From contig JAHQWJ010000152.1 in the NCBI GenBank assembly GCA_029856125.1, positions 1 through 64,000 of the forward strand: a stretch of DNA of 64,000 nucleotides, given 5' to 3'. This DNA is from Promethearchaeia archaeon (GTDB lineage Archaea > Asgardarchaeota > Lokiarchaeia > Sigyniarchaeales > SOKP01). The notes under the pieces were generated by a model. That model did not search any database. It had not been told where the DNA came from and worked only from the letters and a program-made list of their open reading frames with translations. Positions 24,707 through 33,139 of the stretch are shown in pieces. The first letter of the stretch is position 1, and each line of letters begins with the position of its first letter. Made by a program: the position numbers and the translations under genes.

Positions 24707-26570
24707 AAGGGTCGTCTAAAAAAGACAAGTATTTACTCCCGTATTTTGTTGTTGAATCACTGACAGTTTCAGACTTAAGCTGCTCAGGTTCGAACATATT
24801 TTGGAATTCCGGTTCTTTGTGTTTTACTTCTAAACTGTGTTTTAATGTATTTGTTTCACTTTGCTCAATGGCTCCGAATCTAGCATTTTTCATTAAACAT
24901 TCGTAGCCGAATTGAGTCAACAACTCGTCTGTGAGTTCTTCTTTAAAATCAAGCATATCAATCTCGCTAAATTCGAAGTTTTGCAGGTAGTAAGGAGTTT
25001 CGAATTGAACTGCGAATTTTTTTTTGTTCCGGTAAAAATTGAAATAAAATAGTGTTAGTAAAGATATGTAAATCCCTACGACAGCTAACCCGATGGTGTT
25101 AAGCAAGCGTAGTAAGAAATACCACTCTGCGAAATATATAATAAAGAGCGCTACAGAGTACCCTAAGATCGGAAAGGACGCTACTCTCACTCTAGTGCGA
25201 AGTTTTTCTTCCGAATGTCGATAATCTTTAACTAAATTTGTTTTTTTCGTTCTTTTTTCGATCATTCGATATTTCTTTTCTAAGAACTTAATCAAAGGAG
25301 CTAAATCAGGTTTGGTAATGGCGTGAAGATTAGAACTTCTTTGGTACGGGAAAGAAAGCGTTTTTTCCATGCTTCTGGGAGGATTGTTACAAAGTAAGAT
25401 AGGTTCGATAACGACCTTGTACTGAGTAGATCCAGAAAGAAGAAACAAACTTTTGTTTCCGAACCCTCTCTCTAAAGAAAGTGAAACTTGTAAGTATTTT
25501 TGGAAAAATTGGCGAATATTTTGATTATTAGCTAAATCTTCGTACATCAAATTCGTGGTTTGTAGTAAGTTTTGGCTGATTTGCTCGAGATTGTAAGCTC
25601 CAAGATCGTTTTTTTCCGTGTGTGATTTTAATTCTAGTTTGATTTCGTCAACTAACACCGTTCCTTCTTCGTCGAGCCATTTCACAGGAAAGAGAAACAG
25701 AAACCTAAGGTTATCTGAAGCTTTTACTAACTTACACCCGAGATAATCGAGATCTTTAGTAAATTTATTTAACGATTCTAGCGAACGCGGGATTTCATAA
25801 CATCCAACATCCTTAAACATGCTGCTAATTTGCTGGTTAATACTACTTTCGAAAAATTTTTCTTTGGAATCTTCGAAATCGATAATTTTTGGTTCTGCTG
25901 GTTTATAATCGATCACTTCATCTCCTATTATGTTTTTTTGCTCTGGGTGATCATGTCCAATATGTATTTCAGGAATACTTTCACGTGTAGGTTCTTCTTC
26001 ATATTCAGTTGGGGTTTTCAAATTGTTTTCTTTGTCCCATTCAATGACAAAATGTTCTTCTTCTTCAACATTATCTTTAGGGCTTTTAGTCCGTTTTGAT
26101 ACTGGAGGATAAGATGCCGTTAATCTCGAGTAATTAAACTTATCGGAAAACCATTTTTGATTAGACTGTGAGCGTTCGAAATCTTCATTAACTTCTTTTG
26201 GGGATTCGTCACTGATTTCTTCGATTTCTTCTACAACGACTTCTGCAACTTCGTATTTTTCAATAAGTTCTGATGTTAATTCATCCTCTACTGAAGGGAC
26301 GACTTGTTGAGAACTTTGTGCAATTTCATCTGTTTGAGAACCACTTAAATAAAATCTAGCTGCAGCAATAAACTTTGTAGCTGAAGCTAAACCAATTCCT
26401 GGAGTTTCTGACAACTTTTCGGGCGTCAACTTTGCGATTTGTTGTATCGATACAATTTTTGCGTTGTATAATTTTTCAGCAGTAGTAGCGCCAATACCTT
26501 TAATTTCCGTCAGATCGTCTCTGGAATGTTCACTGACTATATTTTCGTGAGTTCCATATACATCTGTCAT
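24705..26570 (-). CDS. HhH-domain membrane protein linked to the ATPase-like operon
   Basis: The 621-residue product starts with a helix-hairpin-helix unit of the RadA N-terminal kind (I-K-G-I-G-A-T-T-A-E-K-L at about 23-34 and T-P-G-I-G-L-A-S-A-T-K near 57-67), which normally binds DNA backbone. A long acidic low-complexity stretch follows (about 85-240), then a folded region (250-430), two membrane helices (about 455-510), and a C-terminal tail. The HhH end and the tail should lie on the same side if two helices cross. It precedes the four-gene operon, with its own promoter, and may be the DNA-contacting part of the apparatus. No known family covers the whole chain. Confidence 0.75.
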   Translation of the reverse strand: MTDVYGTHENIVSEHSRDDLTEIKGIGATTAEKLYNAKIVSIQQIAKLTPEKLSETPGIGLASATKFIAAARFYLSGSQTDEIAQSSQQVVPSVEDELTSELIEKYEVAEVVVEEIEEISDESPKEVNEDFERSQSNQKWFSDKFNYSRLTASYPPVSKRTKSPKDNVEEEEHFVIEWDKENNLKTPTEYEEEPTRESIPEIHIGHDHPEQKNIIGDEVIDYKPAEPKIIDFEDSKEKFFESSINQQISSMFKDVGCYEIPRSLESLNKFTKDLDYLGCKLVKASDNLRFLFLFPVKWLDEEGTVLVDEIKLELKSHTEKNDLGAYNLEQISQNLLQTTNLMYEDLANNQNIRQFFQKYLQVSLSLERGFGNKSLFLLSGSTQYKVVIEPILLCNNPPRSMEKTLSFPYQRSSNLHAITKPDLAPLIKFLEKKYRMIEKRTKKTNLVKDYRHSEEKLRTRVRVASFPILGYSVALFIIYFAEWYFLLRLLNTIGLAVVGIYISLLTLFYFNFYRNKKKFAVQFETPYYLQNFEFSEIDMLDFKEELTDELLTQFGYECLMKNARFGAIEQSETNTLKHSLEVKHKEPEFQNMFEPEQLKSETVSDSTTKYGSKYLSFLDDP

Positions 26571-26593
26571 AATTTCTTCTAGGAAAATTCTAG

Positions 26594-26613
26594 CGTTTAT
26601 AAAGAAAAAAAAG
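26594..26613 (-). promoter_or_regulatory. Promoter of the HhH membrane protein gene
   Basis: On the minus strand a T-tract followed by C-T-T-T-A-T-A-A-A-C-G lies 24-43 bases upstream of the ATG. Initiation about 26 bases after the TATA centre would fall within a few bases of the ATG, so the mRNA is probably leaderless. Confidence 0.65.
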
Positions 26614-26711
26614 TTCTACTAGTTTATTTCAAGATTTTAGAATATAAAAAAAAGTATTTTAAAGGTTATCTCTCGTATCTATCAATTTTCATGTATGAAT
26701 ATAATTCAAAC

Positions 26712-26729
26712 TTTTTTTCCTTTATATTT
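26712..26729 (+). promoter_or_regulatory. Promoter of the Hel308/Ski2-like helicase gene
   Basis: A T-tract followed by C-C-T-T-T-A-T-A-T-T-T gives a BRE/TATA arrangement. Initiation is expected near 26750, which coincides with the ATG of an 18-codon frame overlapping the helicase start. Confidence 0.6.
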
Positions 26730-26792
26730 GATCGAGTGTAAAAACTGTTATGGGAATCAATAACACGGCTATTTGCAGAAAAACCACGAGAT

Positions 26793-29318
26793 ATGTCTCT
26801 TACTAATTACACCAACTCTAAAAATCCAACAGATGAAGAAATAAAGGAAGAAGAAATATTTCAATTCATCCAAGACGAGCGGATCCTTCGAGTATTGTTC
26901 GAACAGAAAATCTTTAAGCTCCGGCAAATTCAGAAAGAAGCGATCCAAAAAGGATTGTTCTTTCGAAAGTCATTTTTGGTTTGTGCGCCCTCGGGAAGCG
27001 GGAAAACTTTGATAGGAGAAGTGTCAGCATTAAACAATGTCTTTCAAAAGTTTGGTAAGTCGATCTACTTAGTGCCTTACAAAGCGCTTGCTACCGAAAA
27101 ATATGTTCATTTCAAGAAATTTTACGAGCGATTCGGCATTAAAACCGAGTTATCGATAGGAGATTACGATGTTGACGACTCTCGTTTGGCTAAAGCTGAT
27201 TTAATTGTTACAACATACGAGAAAATGGACTCAATCTTGCGGAACTTTAGCGATAAAGAGTGGATATTCGATATTTCGACTATCATTATAGACGAGATAC
27301 ATATCATCGGCGAGTCAAGTCGTGGACCGAGATTGGAATCGCTTATCGTGAGGTTAATCGAGTTTCTACACCAACCGCAGATAATAGGGCTTTCAGCTAC
27401 CATTAAGAATCCTGAATTCTTTAATTCGTGGCTCTCTTCTCTCGGCAACGATACTACGCTAATAATTTCTGATGCACGACCTGTCCCTTTACACTATAGA
27501 ATAAAAATTACGCAAAATAAAGACTCCACTATCAAAAAACTTGTAAAGGCTACTTTAGAAAACAACGGACAAATATTAGTATTCCTCAACAAAAGAAAAT
27601 CGACTCAGCAGATGGCCCAAAATCTAAAAAATTTGGTTAAAGCACAAATTTCTGAAGTTGAGCTGAAAGCATGCAAGAAAGTGGAAGAAAAGCTCAGTAA
27701 AATTAAAGGAAGGCACGCAATACTTAAAAAAGCTGTTAAATTCGGAGTAGCTTTCCATCACGCAGGGCTCCTTCCAAAGGAGAGAAAACTCGTTGAAGAC
27801 GCTTATCGAAAACGAATAATTAAAATAATCTGTTGTACCACTACTTTAAGTGCGGGTCTTAACATGCCTGCCCGAGTAGTAATAGTGAAAGATTTTAAGC
27901 GGTATGTGACTTCAGGCCACAACATTAAAAACTTTTCTGGCTTTTACGAGAACGGAGACGGATTTTCTTACTTCATGCCGTTTTCAGCCAATACCGTTTT
28001 TCAAATGCTCGGTCGAGCAGGAAGACCAGGGCTTGATTCAGAAGGTTTTGGCTATTTAATTGCTAGCAATATAGACGAACGGGATTGGATCGAAGATCAT
28101 TACTTCCAGAACACTTTACCATCCGAAATTTATACGCCTAAATACAACGATTTAACTTCGGGGCTTAACAAACTTAACACTTTAAAAGAACAAGTGCTTT
28201 TGCGGATTTACGAGGAAAAAACAATAACTTTAGATAAACTAAAAGAGTTCTTCGAAAAAACTTACTTTTGGTATGGCATCAAAAATAAGATGGAACGACA
28301 GCAAATTCCTATAGATCAACTCTTGATGATTAAAGAAATTACCCCGGTTAACATCCTAAAACTTCATTCCGACCCTAAAAAAGTCAATACCTTGTCCAAC
28401 CGCCACCACCAGATTAAGATTACCAAATTAACTAAGTCAAACATATCGGGCTACATTAAAACCGATTTTGGAGTATTTTTTGCGGAGTTTGATATCGATG
28501 TAGGGATACGGTGCTCGTGCGGATTTGAAAACGGGATATCCAACAGCTACTCAGACGATCAATTCTCTTTTGAATTTTGCGACCACATCACTGCGTTTTT
28601 ACTACATTTAATCGGCATCCCCGACCAGAACTTCCAGAAATACGTCCAAGACATTGTTCCTAAGTCGGTAAAGAATCAATATGTGCTTAATTACTTGTTC
28701 GATAAAGGGCTAATCATCAAACAAGACGATGAAACCATAAAATGCTCGCAGTTTGGAAAACTCATCATCCGATTGTATCTTTATCCAGTTTCAGGAGTTT
28801 TAATAAGGTACAAGCTCGAAAATGCTGCAATAGAAACACATCAAGACATCATAAAAGAAGCCTATGAGGTGCTCAAGGCGGAATTAAGGGTCAGAAACTA
28901 CAAACTGCTCCAACCTATCTTGGAATGGTGTGATGAAGAGTCAATTGACGACATTTTGGAGAGACACAAGATAATGGCAGGCGACCTTTACAGCACAAAA
29001 GACAACTTAGAGCGAATTGTAACTTTCATTGGGATTATCGCCGTCCACCTAAGCGAGTCCGATCCAGACATCGCAGAAACCATGGTTAAAGTAGCTGAAA
29101 TGTCAGAAACGCTCAAAATTCGAGTGCATTACGGGATTAGCGAAGAATTATTTGATTTGGTCTTAAGATTAGACAACGTGGCGAGAGCGAGGGCGAGGAT
29201 ATTGTACGACGCAGGATACCATACCGCCACTAAGGTAAAAAAAGAAAATCCTTATGTGCTTAATCGAAAAACTGGATTAGGAATAAATTTGTGTAAAAAA
29301 ATCGTAAGTAAAAAATAA
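26793..29318 (+). CDS. Hel308/Ski2-like DNA helicase with SWIM zinc motif
   Basis: The 841-residue superfamily 2 helicase has Walker A A-P-S-G-S-G-K-T (65-72), motif II D-E-I-H near 167, S-A-T near 207, and motif VI Q-M-L-G-R-A-G-R-P-G. The C-terminus has a HhH-type end (V-A-R-A-R-A-R-I-L-Y-D-A-G-Y), as in Hel308, which unwinds forked DNA. Near 573-598 there is C-S-C ... C-D-H, the C-x-C-x(n)-C-x-H pattern of the SWIM zinc finger, inserted ahead of the winged-helix/ratchet region. SWIM domains occur in recombination partners and some Snf2 helicases; in a Hel308-like protein this is unusual. The start is the ATG at 26793. Confidence 0.88.
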   Translation: MSLTNYTNSKNPTDEEIKEEEIFQFIQDERILRVLFEQKIFKLRQIQKEAIQKGLFFRKSFLVCAPSGSGKTLIGEVSALNNVFQKFGKSIYLVPYKALATEKYVHFKKFYERFGIKTELSIGDYDVDDSRLAKADLIVTTYEKMDSILRNFSDKEWIFDISTIIIDEIHIIGESSRGPRLESLIVRLIEFLHQPQIIGLSATIKNPEFFNSWLSSLGNDTTLIISDARPVPLHYRIKITQNKDSTIKKLVKATLENNGQILVFLNKRKSTQQMAQNLKNLVKAQISEVELKACKKVEEKLSKIKGRHAILKKAVKFGVAFHHAGLLPKERKLVEDAYRKRIIKIICCTTTLSAGLNMPARVVIVKDFKRYVTSGHNIKNFSGFYENGDGFSYFMPFSANTVFQMLGRAGRPGLDSEGFGYLIASNIDERDWIEDHYFQNTLPSEIYTPKYNDLTSGLNKLNTLKEQVLLRIYEEKTITLDKLKEFFEKTYFWYGIKNKMERQQIPIDQLLMIKEITPVNILKLHSDPKKVNTLSNRHHQIKITKLTKSNISGYIKTDFGVFFAEFDIDVGIRCSCGFENGISNSYSDDQFSFEFCDHITAFLLHLIGIPDQNFQKYVQDIVPKSVKNQYVLNYLFDKGLIIKQDDETIKCSQFGKLIIRLYLYPVSGVLIRYKLENAAIETHQDIIKEAYEVLKAELRVRNYKLLQPILEWCDEESIDDILERHKIMAGDLYSTKDNLERIVTFIGIIAVHLSESDPDIAETMVKVAEMSETLKIRVHYGISEELFDLVLRLDNVARARARILYDAGYHTATKVKKENPYVLNRKTGLGINLCKKIVSKK

Positions 29319-29374
29319 ATTTCCTTTATTAGAATTTTTTCCTTTTTAACAGTTCAATTTCTAACATCATTATA

Positions 29375-29656
29375 ATGGATTTTGATACCGAAAACGATCT
29401 ATTCGACCTGAACTTCTCAAAAAAAGTAAGGATTAAAGAATTCTTAGTTTTTATGGAATCCGAGGAAGATCAAGACTATTATGTAATTAAAAAGTTCGAA
29501 AATACCAAAGAACAAAACTTAGAAACTCTTGAGATCATTCAAAAAATCATAAAAAGCGACCCGAAGATTAACTCCGACCGGATTAAGGGATATCTAAAGC
29601 GCCAACGCTTGTTCATAAAGCTCTATTTAAAAGAAATAAACAAAGATCAAGGATAG
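29375..29656 (+). CDS. Small charged protein downstream of the helicase
   Basis: The 93-residue product is rich in Asp, Glu and Lys, mostly helical, without cysteine or membrane segments. It begins 56 bases after the helicase stop on the same strand and could be cotranscribed. I recognise no family. Codon use resembles the helicase. It may be a partner of the helicase, but position is the only evidence. Confidence 0.6.
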   Translation: MDFDTENDLFDLNFSKKVRIKEFLVFMESEEDQDYYVIKKFENTKEQNLETLEIIQKIIKSDPKINSDRIKGYLKRQRLFIKLYLKEINKDQG

Positions 29657-29678
29657 CTTTTTTCTTTAAATACTCAAA
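29657..29678 (+). promoter_or_regulatory. Promoter of microprotein copy 4
   Basis: A T/C tract running into T-T-T-A-A-A-T-A-C-T-C-A-A-A-A-A. The same string, with one extra C, precedes the Roadblock gene at 60284-60309. Initiation is expected near 29696. Confidence 0.65.
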
Positions 29679-29722
29679 AAACTACAACACATCATTTACT
29701 GATAAAGGTGAGTTATGAGAAT

Positions 29723-29980
29723 ATGGAAGCTTCTAAAAACGAAAAACACGAGCCAGTTGTTATAAAAATAATGAACTACGAGAACCTCGAGTCGGTGCTA
29801 TCGAAAATTGTAATTCCTTTTTCGGAAGTTATAAGAGATTTTAACATTCCAGATGTGTATGTTGGCTACGAGAAAATTCCGTTTGAGAAACGCGACCCGT
29901 TCTATCAGACTATTATGAGACAGGAGTTTGTGGATGAGATGAGATCATTAAAAAAAGGCATCTCAACAGAAGTTAAATAA
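29723..29980 (+). CDS. IPFS-type microprotein, copy 4
   Basis: The best example of the family, with 85 residues from the ATG at 29723. It shows K-I-V-I-P-F-S-E-V, a spacer, D-V-Y-V-G-Y-E-K-I-P-F-E-K-R-D-P-F-Y-Q, and a terminal I-M-R-Q-E-F-V-D-E-M. All consensus positions are present. It has a promoter of its own. A GTG at 29708 is an alternative start (90 residues); AGGTGA precedes the ATG. It lies between two helicase genes. The protein has no transmembrane or zinc features, and the function is unknown. Confidence 0.72.
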   Translation: MEASKNEKHEPVVIKIMNYENLESVLSKIVIPFSEVIRDFNIPDVYVGYEKIPFEKRDPFYQTIMRQEFVDEMRSLKKGISTEVK

Positions 29981-30160
29981 TACATTTCTTGAACATTATT
30001 TCATGGAACTGTTTCTTAAAAATTTTTAAAAAATATAATAATTAAGATTTTAGCTTATTGTTTAAACGTGAGAAAAACTTCAATTTTATTCCAATAGACT
30101 TTATATTAGAATATTTAGGATTTAATTATAGATATATAATTTTATAAAAAGATTTTAATC

Positions 30161-30400
30161 ATGAGTTCTCAAACAGTAGAAAAAAAGGAACCAATTTTTC
30201 CTATTTACGATATATATAGAGAGGACTTCATTAATTTTGATAATATCATAATTCCGTTTTCAGATTTTGGAATTTCTAAAAATCCTTCATATATTTATAA
30301 TGGGAATGAAGATATCAACTTTAAAGAAAGACACCCTTTATATCAAAAACTTTTTTTAGATGAGTTTCCTGTAGAGTTTTGTGAAACTTTTCGTGAATAG
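30161..30400 (+). CDS. IPFS-type microprotein, copy 5 (79 aa)
   Basis: Tandem neighbour of copy 4, with I-I-I-P-F-S-D-F, then Y-I-Y-N-G-N-E-D-I-N-F-K-E-R-H-P-L-Y-Q-K and L-D-E-F. The identity with copy 4 falls in the same motif positions (Y-x-G-x-E-x-I-x-F-x-x-R-x-P-x-Y-Q), while the rest is unrelated, as expected for an old duplication under selection on the motif. Its last 58 bases overlap the 3' end of the zinc-ribbon gene on the opposite strand, so the C-terminal tails are encoded by both strands. Confidence 0.7.
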   Translation: MSSQTVEKKEPIFPIYDIYREDFINFDNIIIPFSDFGISKNPSYIYNGNEDINFKERHPLYQKLFLDEFPVEFCETFRE

Positions 30401-30900
30401 TAGTAGTCGTCATCGTTCTTGATCAACATTCCACTTTTTTTAGCGTTTCTAATTAAGGTTTTTAACTCTATCGCAGGAATTCCGTAATCTTCAGCCATGA
30501 TGTCGAGTATATACTTCGGAAATCGTTTGTATAACTTTGATAGCTCAAATAACATCTCGGTAAACTTCTCTTTATAGTTAATTATTTGATCCTCGTTTTT
30601 CACCGCTTTAGCTCTACTTTTAGGTAGAGCAACACTACGCGTAGCTACAACAAAATCACTTCCCGAGCGAAATTCAGGTATTGCTAACTCGTTTTGTTTT
30701 CTTTTTACGGTGTTCACGGCTTCCGTCATCCCGTACACTACTTCTCTGTCCTTTAGTATTCCTTGTACTTGGTGTGACCTTCCACACCGTAAGCATTTTT
30801 TAGTTTTCTGACTTGTTTTTACGTAGGAATATTGCTGACATTTTTTACAGGCAAAGATTAAATACGGAGTTTCGTCTTTTTTAATCGCAATGTCTTCCAT
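30343..30900 (-). CDS. DUF1922-like zinc ribbon and winged-helix protein
   Basis: The 185-residue product begins with L-I-F-A-C-K-K-C-Q-Q-Y ... K-K-C-L-R-C-G-R, a zinc ribbon of DUF1922 type found in archaeal proteins. A basic middle region follows, then a helical segment from about 125 to 165 that may form a winged helix. Its ATG lies three bases after the stop of the upstream helicase gene, so it belongs to that operon. A DNA-binding accessory to the helicase is a reasonable inference. The last codons overlap microprotein copy 5 on the other strand. Confidence 0.72.
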   Translation of the reverse strand: MEDIAIKKDETPYLIFACKKCQQYSYVKTSQKTKKCLRCGRSHQVQGILKDREVVYGMTEAVNTVKRKQNELAIPEFRSGSDFVVATRSVALPKSRAKAVKNEDQIINYKEKFTEMLFELSKLYKRFPKYILDIMAEDYGIPAIELKTLIRNAKKSGMLIKNDDDYYYSRKVSQNSTGNSSKKSF

Positions 30901-30903
30901 TAG

Positions 30904-33126
30904 TTACAGGTCACCATTATTTTTTACATGTAGATAAATATTTTTTAGGATAAAATATAATTCTTCCGAAAGATCGATGGTTATAGCTTGGAGTTTGTTA
31001 TCTTCACCCCAATCCGTGAATTTTTGTTTAAGCAGCTTCTCTTCATTATCGAACTCTTGTTCAATATCTACGAAATCGAAAATGGAAACGATAAGTTGAT
31101 ACTTTTTGCTCAACAGTGCGTATTTTTTAAGAAGCGAGTCTCCGTCGAACTCTCGGGGGTTAATTACTTGGATCAATACTTTATCAAACAAGGTTAAATC
31201 GAGTATAGACTTTACGATTTCAAACGATATCCTATCCTTCTGAAACTTTTTTCGCAAACCAAATTTAACAGGAAACGACACATTGATTTTTATCTCTGGT
31301 TGAAGTTTTATTGGTTCTTGTTTAATTTGTCGGTCTTGAGAGAACGAACTCAAGCTCGATTGGATTTCTTTTTTATTAATTTTTTTGTTATGTCTGAGTA
31401 ATTGGTTTGATGGTCTCTTACTAATTTGGGGTACTGCTATAAAATTTTCAATATTATTATTTTGAAGTTCTTGAATTATGGGTGTCTCTGGAATTTGATG
31501 GTGGATATTTGAATAGGCGTTATTGAGTTGTTTTTCGCCTTTTAGGTTCACATTCATTTTCTTGAGCTTTGACAAGGCAATGTGCATGTATATTTCGTCG
31601 TGCGTGCCTTTACAATAAAGAATAATTACTTTACCTTCTCGATGACGAGCAGTCCTCCCTTTTCTCTGGATAAATCGTATTTCCGAAGCTACGACGTCGT
31701 AAAACACCACTAGATCGCACTCAGCGATGTCTAAACCTTCTTCTCCGACGTTAGTGCTGACCAATACATTGTACTGACCTTGCTTAAACTGCTCTAAAAT
31801 TTCTAACTGTTGTTTTTGCGATAAACCCCTATCATCTTGAGATTTTGTAGCTTGACCCACAAATCGAGATGGTTTAATCGCGCTATTTTCACTTGCCTTT
31901 AGTTTGTATACAATATTTTTAACCGAGTCACGCAACTTCACGAAAACCAACACGCGAGAGTTTGGATTGTTTTCAAATTCTTCAATCAACAAAGACTCGA
32001 GCGAGTAATATTTAGGATGGATGAGCTTTTTGGGAGAAAATTCTTCGTTCTTTTTCAGTTCAATAAATATCTGGGTAAGCCTGTGATCTCTCGCCAGAAT
32101 TTTTAAGGCCTTAGAGCTGTTTTTCTTGCGAGCCTTGGCTTTCATTTTGGTCAGGTAAATCAAAAGGACATCCAGCCCTTGTTGTTCAATTAATTCAAGC
32201 ATGTGAAATAAAATAAGCCCTTGGGCGTTTACGGAAAGAGCACTATAGGCTCCCGCTTTATCTCCGTCCCCATTGATTATTCTAGTTAGTTCTCCGTTTA
32301 GCTTTAATAAATCTTTTCGAATAATTTTAGTATGCAACTTATCTGACTTCGAACTTATGAAGTTGAGCTGGGAAAGATATTGTAAGCGCTCCTCCAAAAG
32401 GATTTGGACTGCATAGTAAGCGTCGGCCATGAGTTCTGTCAAATTAACGCCTATTTTGTAGACATCCATCGGTTTTAAGTAAGTTTTCACATCTATGTCC
32501 TTTCTGGTGCGAGTGTGGATGTTCTCTAACGGAACATGTAAATTTTCACAAAGAACTCTAATTTTTTCTTTAGAAGCCCCTGGACTAGCCGTCAAACCTA
32601 AAATTATGCCGTCCGGATTTTGTTCGACAAACTTATCTGCGATTAAGGTGTAAGCGTAATCGCCACTTGCGTGATGGGCTTCGTCAAATATTACTAGACA
32701 AGTCCGATCTAAAGAATATTTTAAGTTTACTAAGTCATTTCTTAAGGTTTGAGGCGTGTAAAATATTATTTGGTGGGTTTCGAATAGCTCCACTCTACTA
32801 TCTGCAGGAGTTTTTCCCGTCAACATAACGAACTCTTTTTCGGGAAGAGACATTAAATTTGCAAACGATTCGTAATGTTGGTTTATTAACGGTCTTGTTG
32901 GCGCCAACACGATAATTTTACTTTTCTCTGGGAATTTTTCTAAGGTGAGCGCTGCCACGAAGACGCCAATTATCGTTTTTCCCAGACCTGTAGGGAGGAC
33001 AACCAGCGAATTTTTAGAAGCACAGGCTCGAGCGATTTTTAATTGATATTCTCTTTTCTCGATTGATTTTTCTTTCAAGTAAACATTATTAATCATCGTC
33101 TTATCTTCTCTCTCGCTTTCGATCAC
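30904..33126 (-). CDS. Hef/FANCM-like helicase without a recognisable nuclease domain
   Basis: A superfamily 2 helicase of 740 residues. It has L-P-T-G-L-G-K-T (44-51), a D-E-A-H box near 149, L-T-A-S-P-G, an insert of roughly 120 residues, then the second domain with V-S-T-N-V-G-E-E-G-L-D-I and Q-R-K-G-R-T-A-R. This is the layout of archaeal Hef and eukaryotic FANCM, which remodel stalled forks. Archaeal Hef normally carries a C-terminal XPF-type nuclease (E-R-K-x-x-x-D) and HhH; here the final 180 residues show neither. The start is GTG at 33126, seven bases after AGAGGGG. Middle gene of a three-gene operon. Confidence 0.88.
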   Translation of the reverse strand: MIESEREDKTMINNVYLKEKSIEKREYQLKIARACASKNSLVVLPTGLGKTIIGVFVAALTLEKFPEKSKIIVLAPTRPLINQHYESFANLMSLPEKEFVMLTGKTPADSRVELFETHQIIFYTPQTLRNDLVNLKYSLDRTCLVIFDEAHHASGDYAYTLIADKFVEQNPDGIILGLTASPGASKEKIRVLCENLHVPLENIHTRTRKDIDVKTYLKPMDVYKIGVNLTELMADAYYAVQILLEERLQYLSQLNFISSKSDKLHTKIIRKDLLKLNGELTRIINGDGDKAGAYSALSVNAQGLILFHMLELIEQQGLDVLLIYLTKMKAKARKKNSSKALKILARDHRLTQIFIELKKNEEFSPKKLIHPKYYSLESLLIEEFENNPNSRVLVFVKLRDSVKNIVYKLKASENSAIKPSRFVGQATKSQDDRGLSQKQQLEILEQFKQGQYNVLVSTNVGEEGLDIAECDLVVFYDVVASEIRFIQRKGRTARHREGKVIILYCKGTHDEIYMHIALSKLKKMNVNLKGEKQLNNAYSNIHHQIPETPIIQELQNNNIENFIAVPQISKRPSNQLLRHNKKINKKEIQSSLSSFSQDRQIKQEPIKLQPEIKINVSFPVKFGLRKKFQKDRISFEIVKSILDLTLFDKVLIQVINPREFDGDSLLKKYALLSKKYQLIVSIFDFVDIEQEFDNEEKLLKQKFTDWGEDNKLQAITIDLSEELYFILKNIYLHVKNNGDL

Positions 33127-33139
33127 ATCTCAGTCCCCT

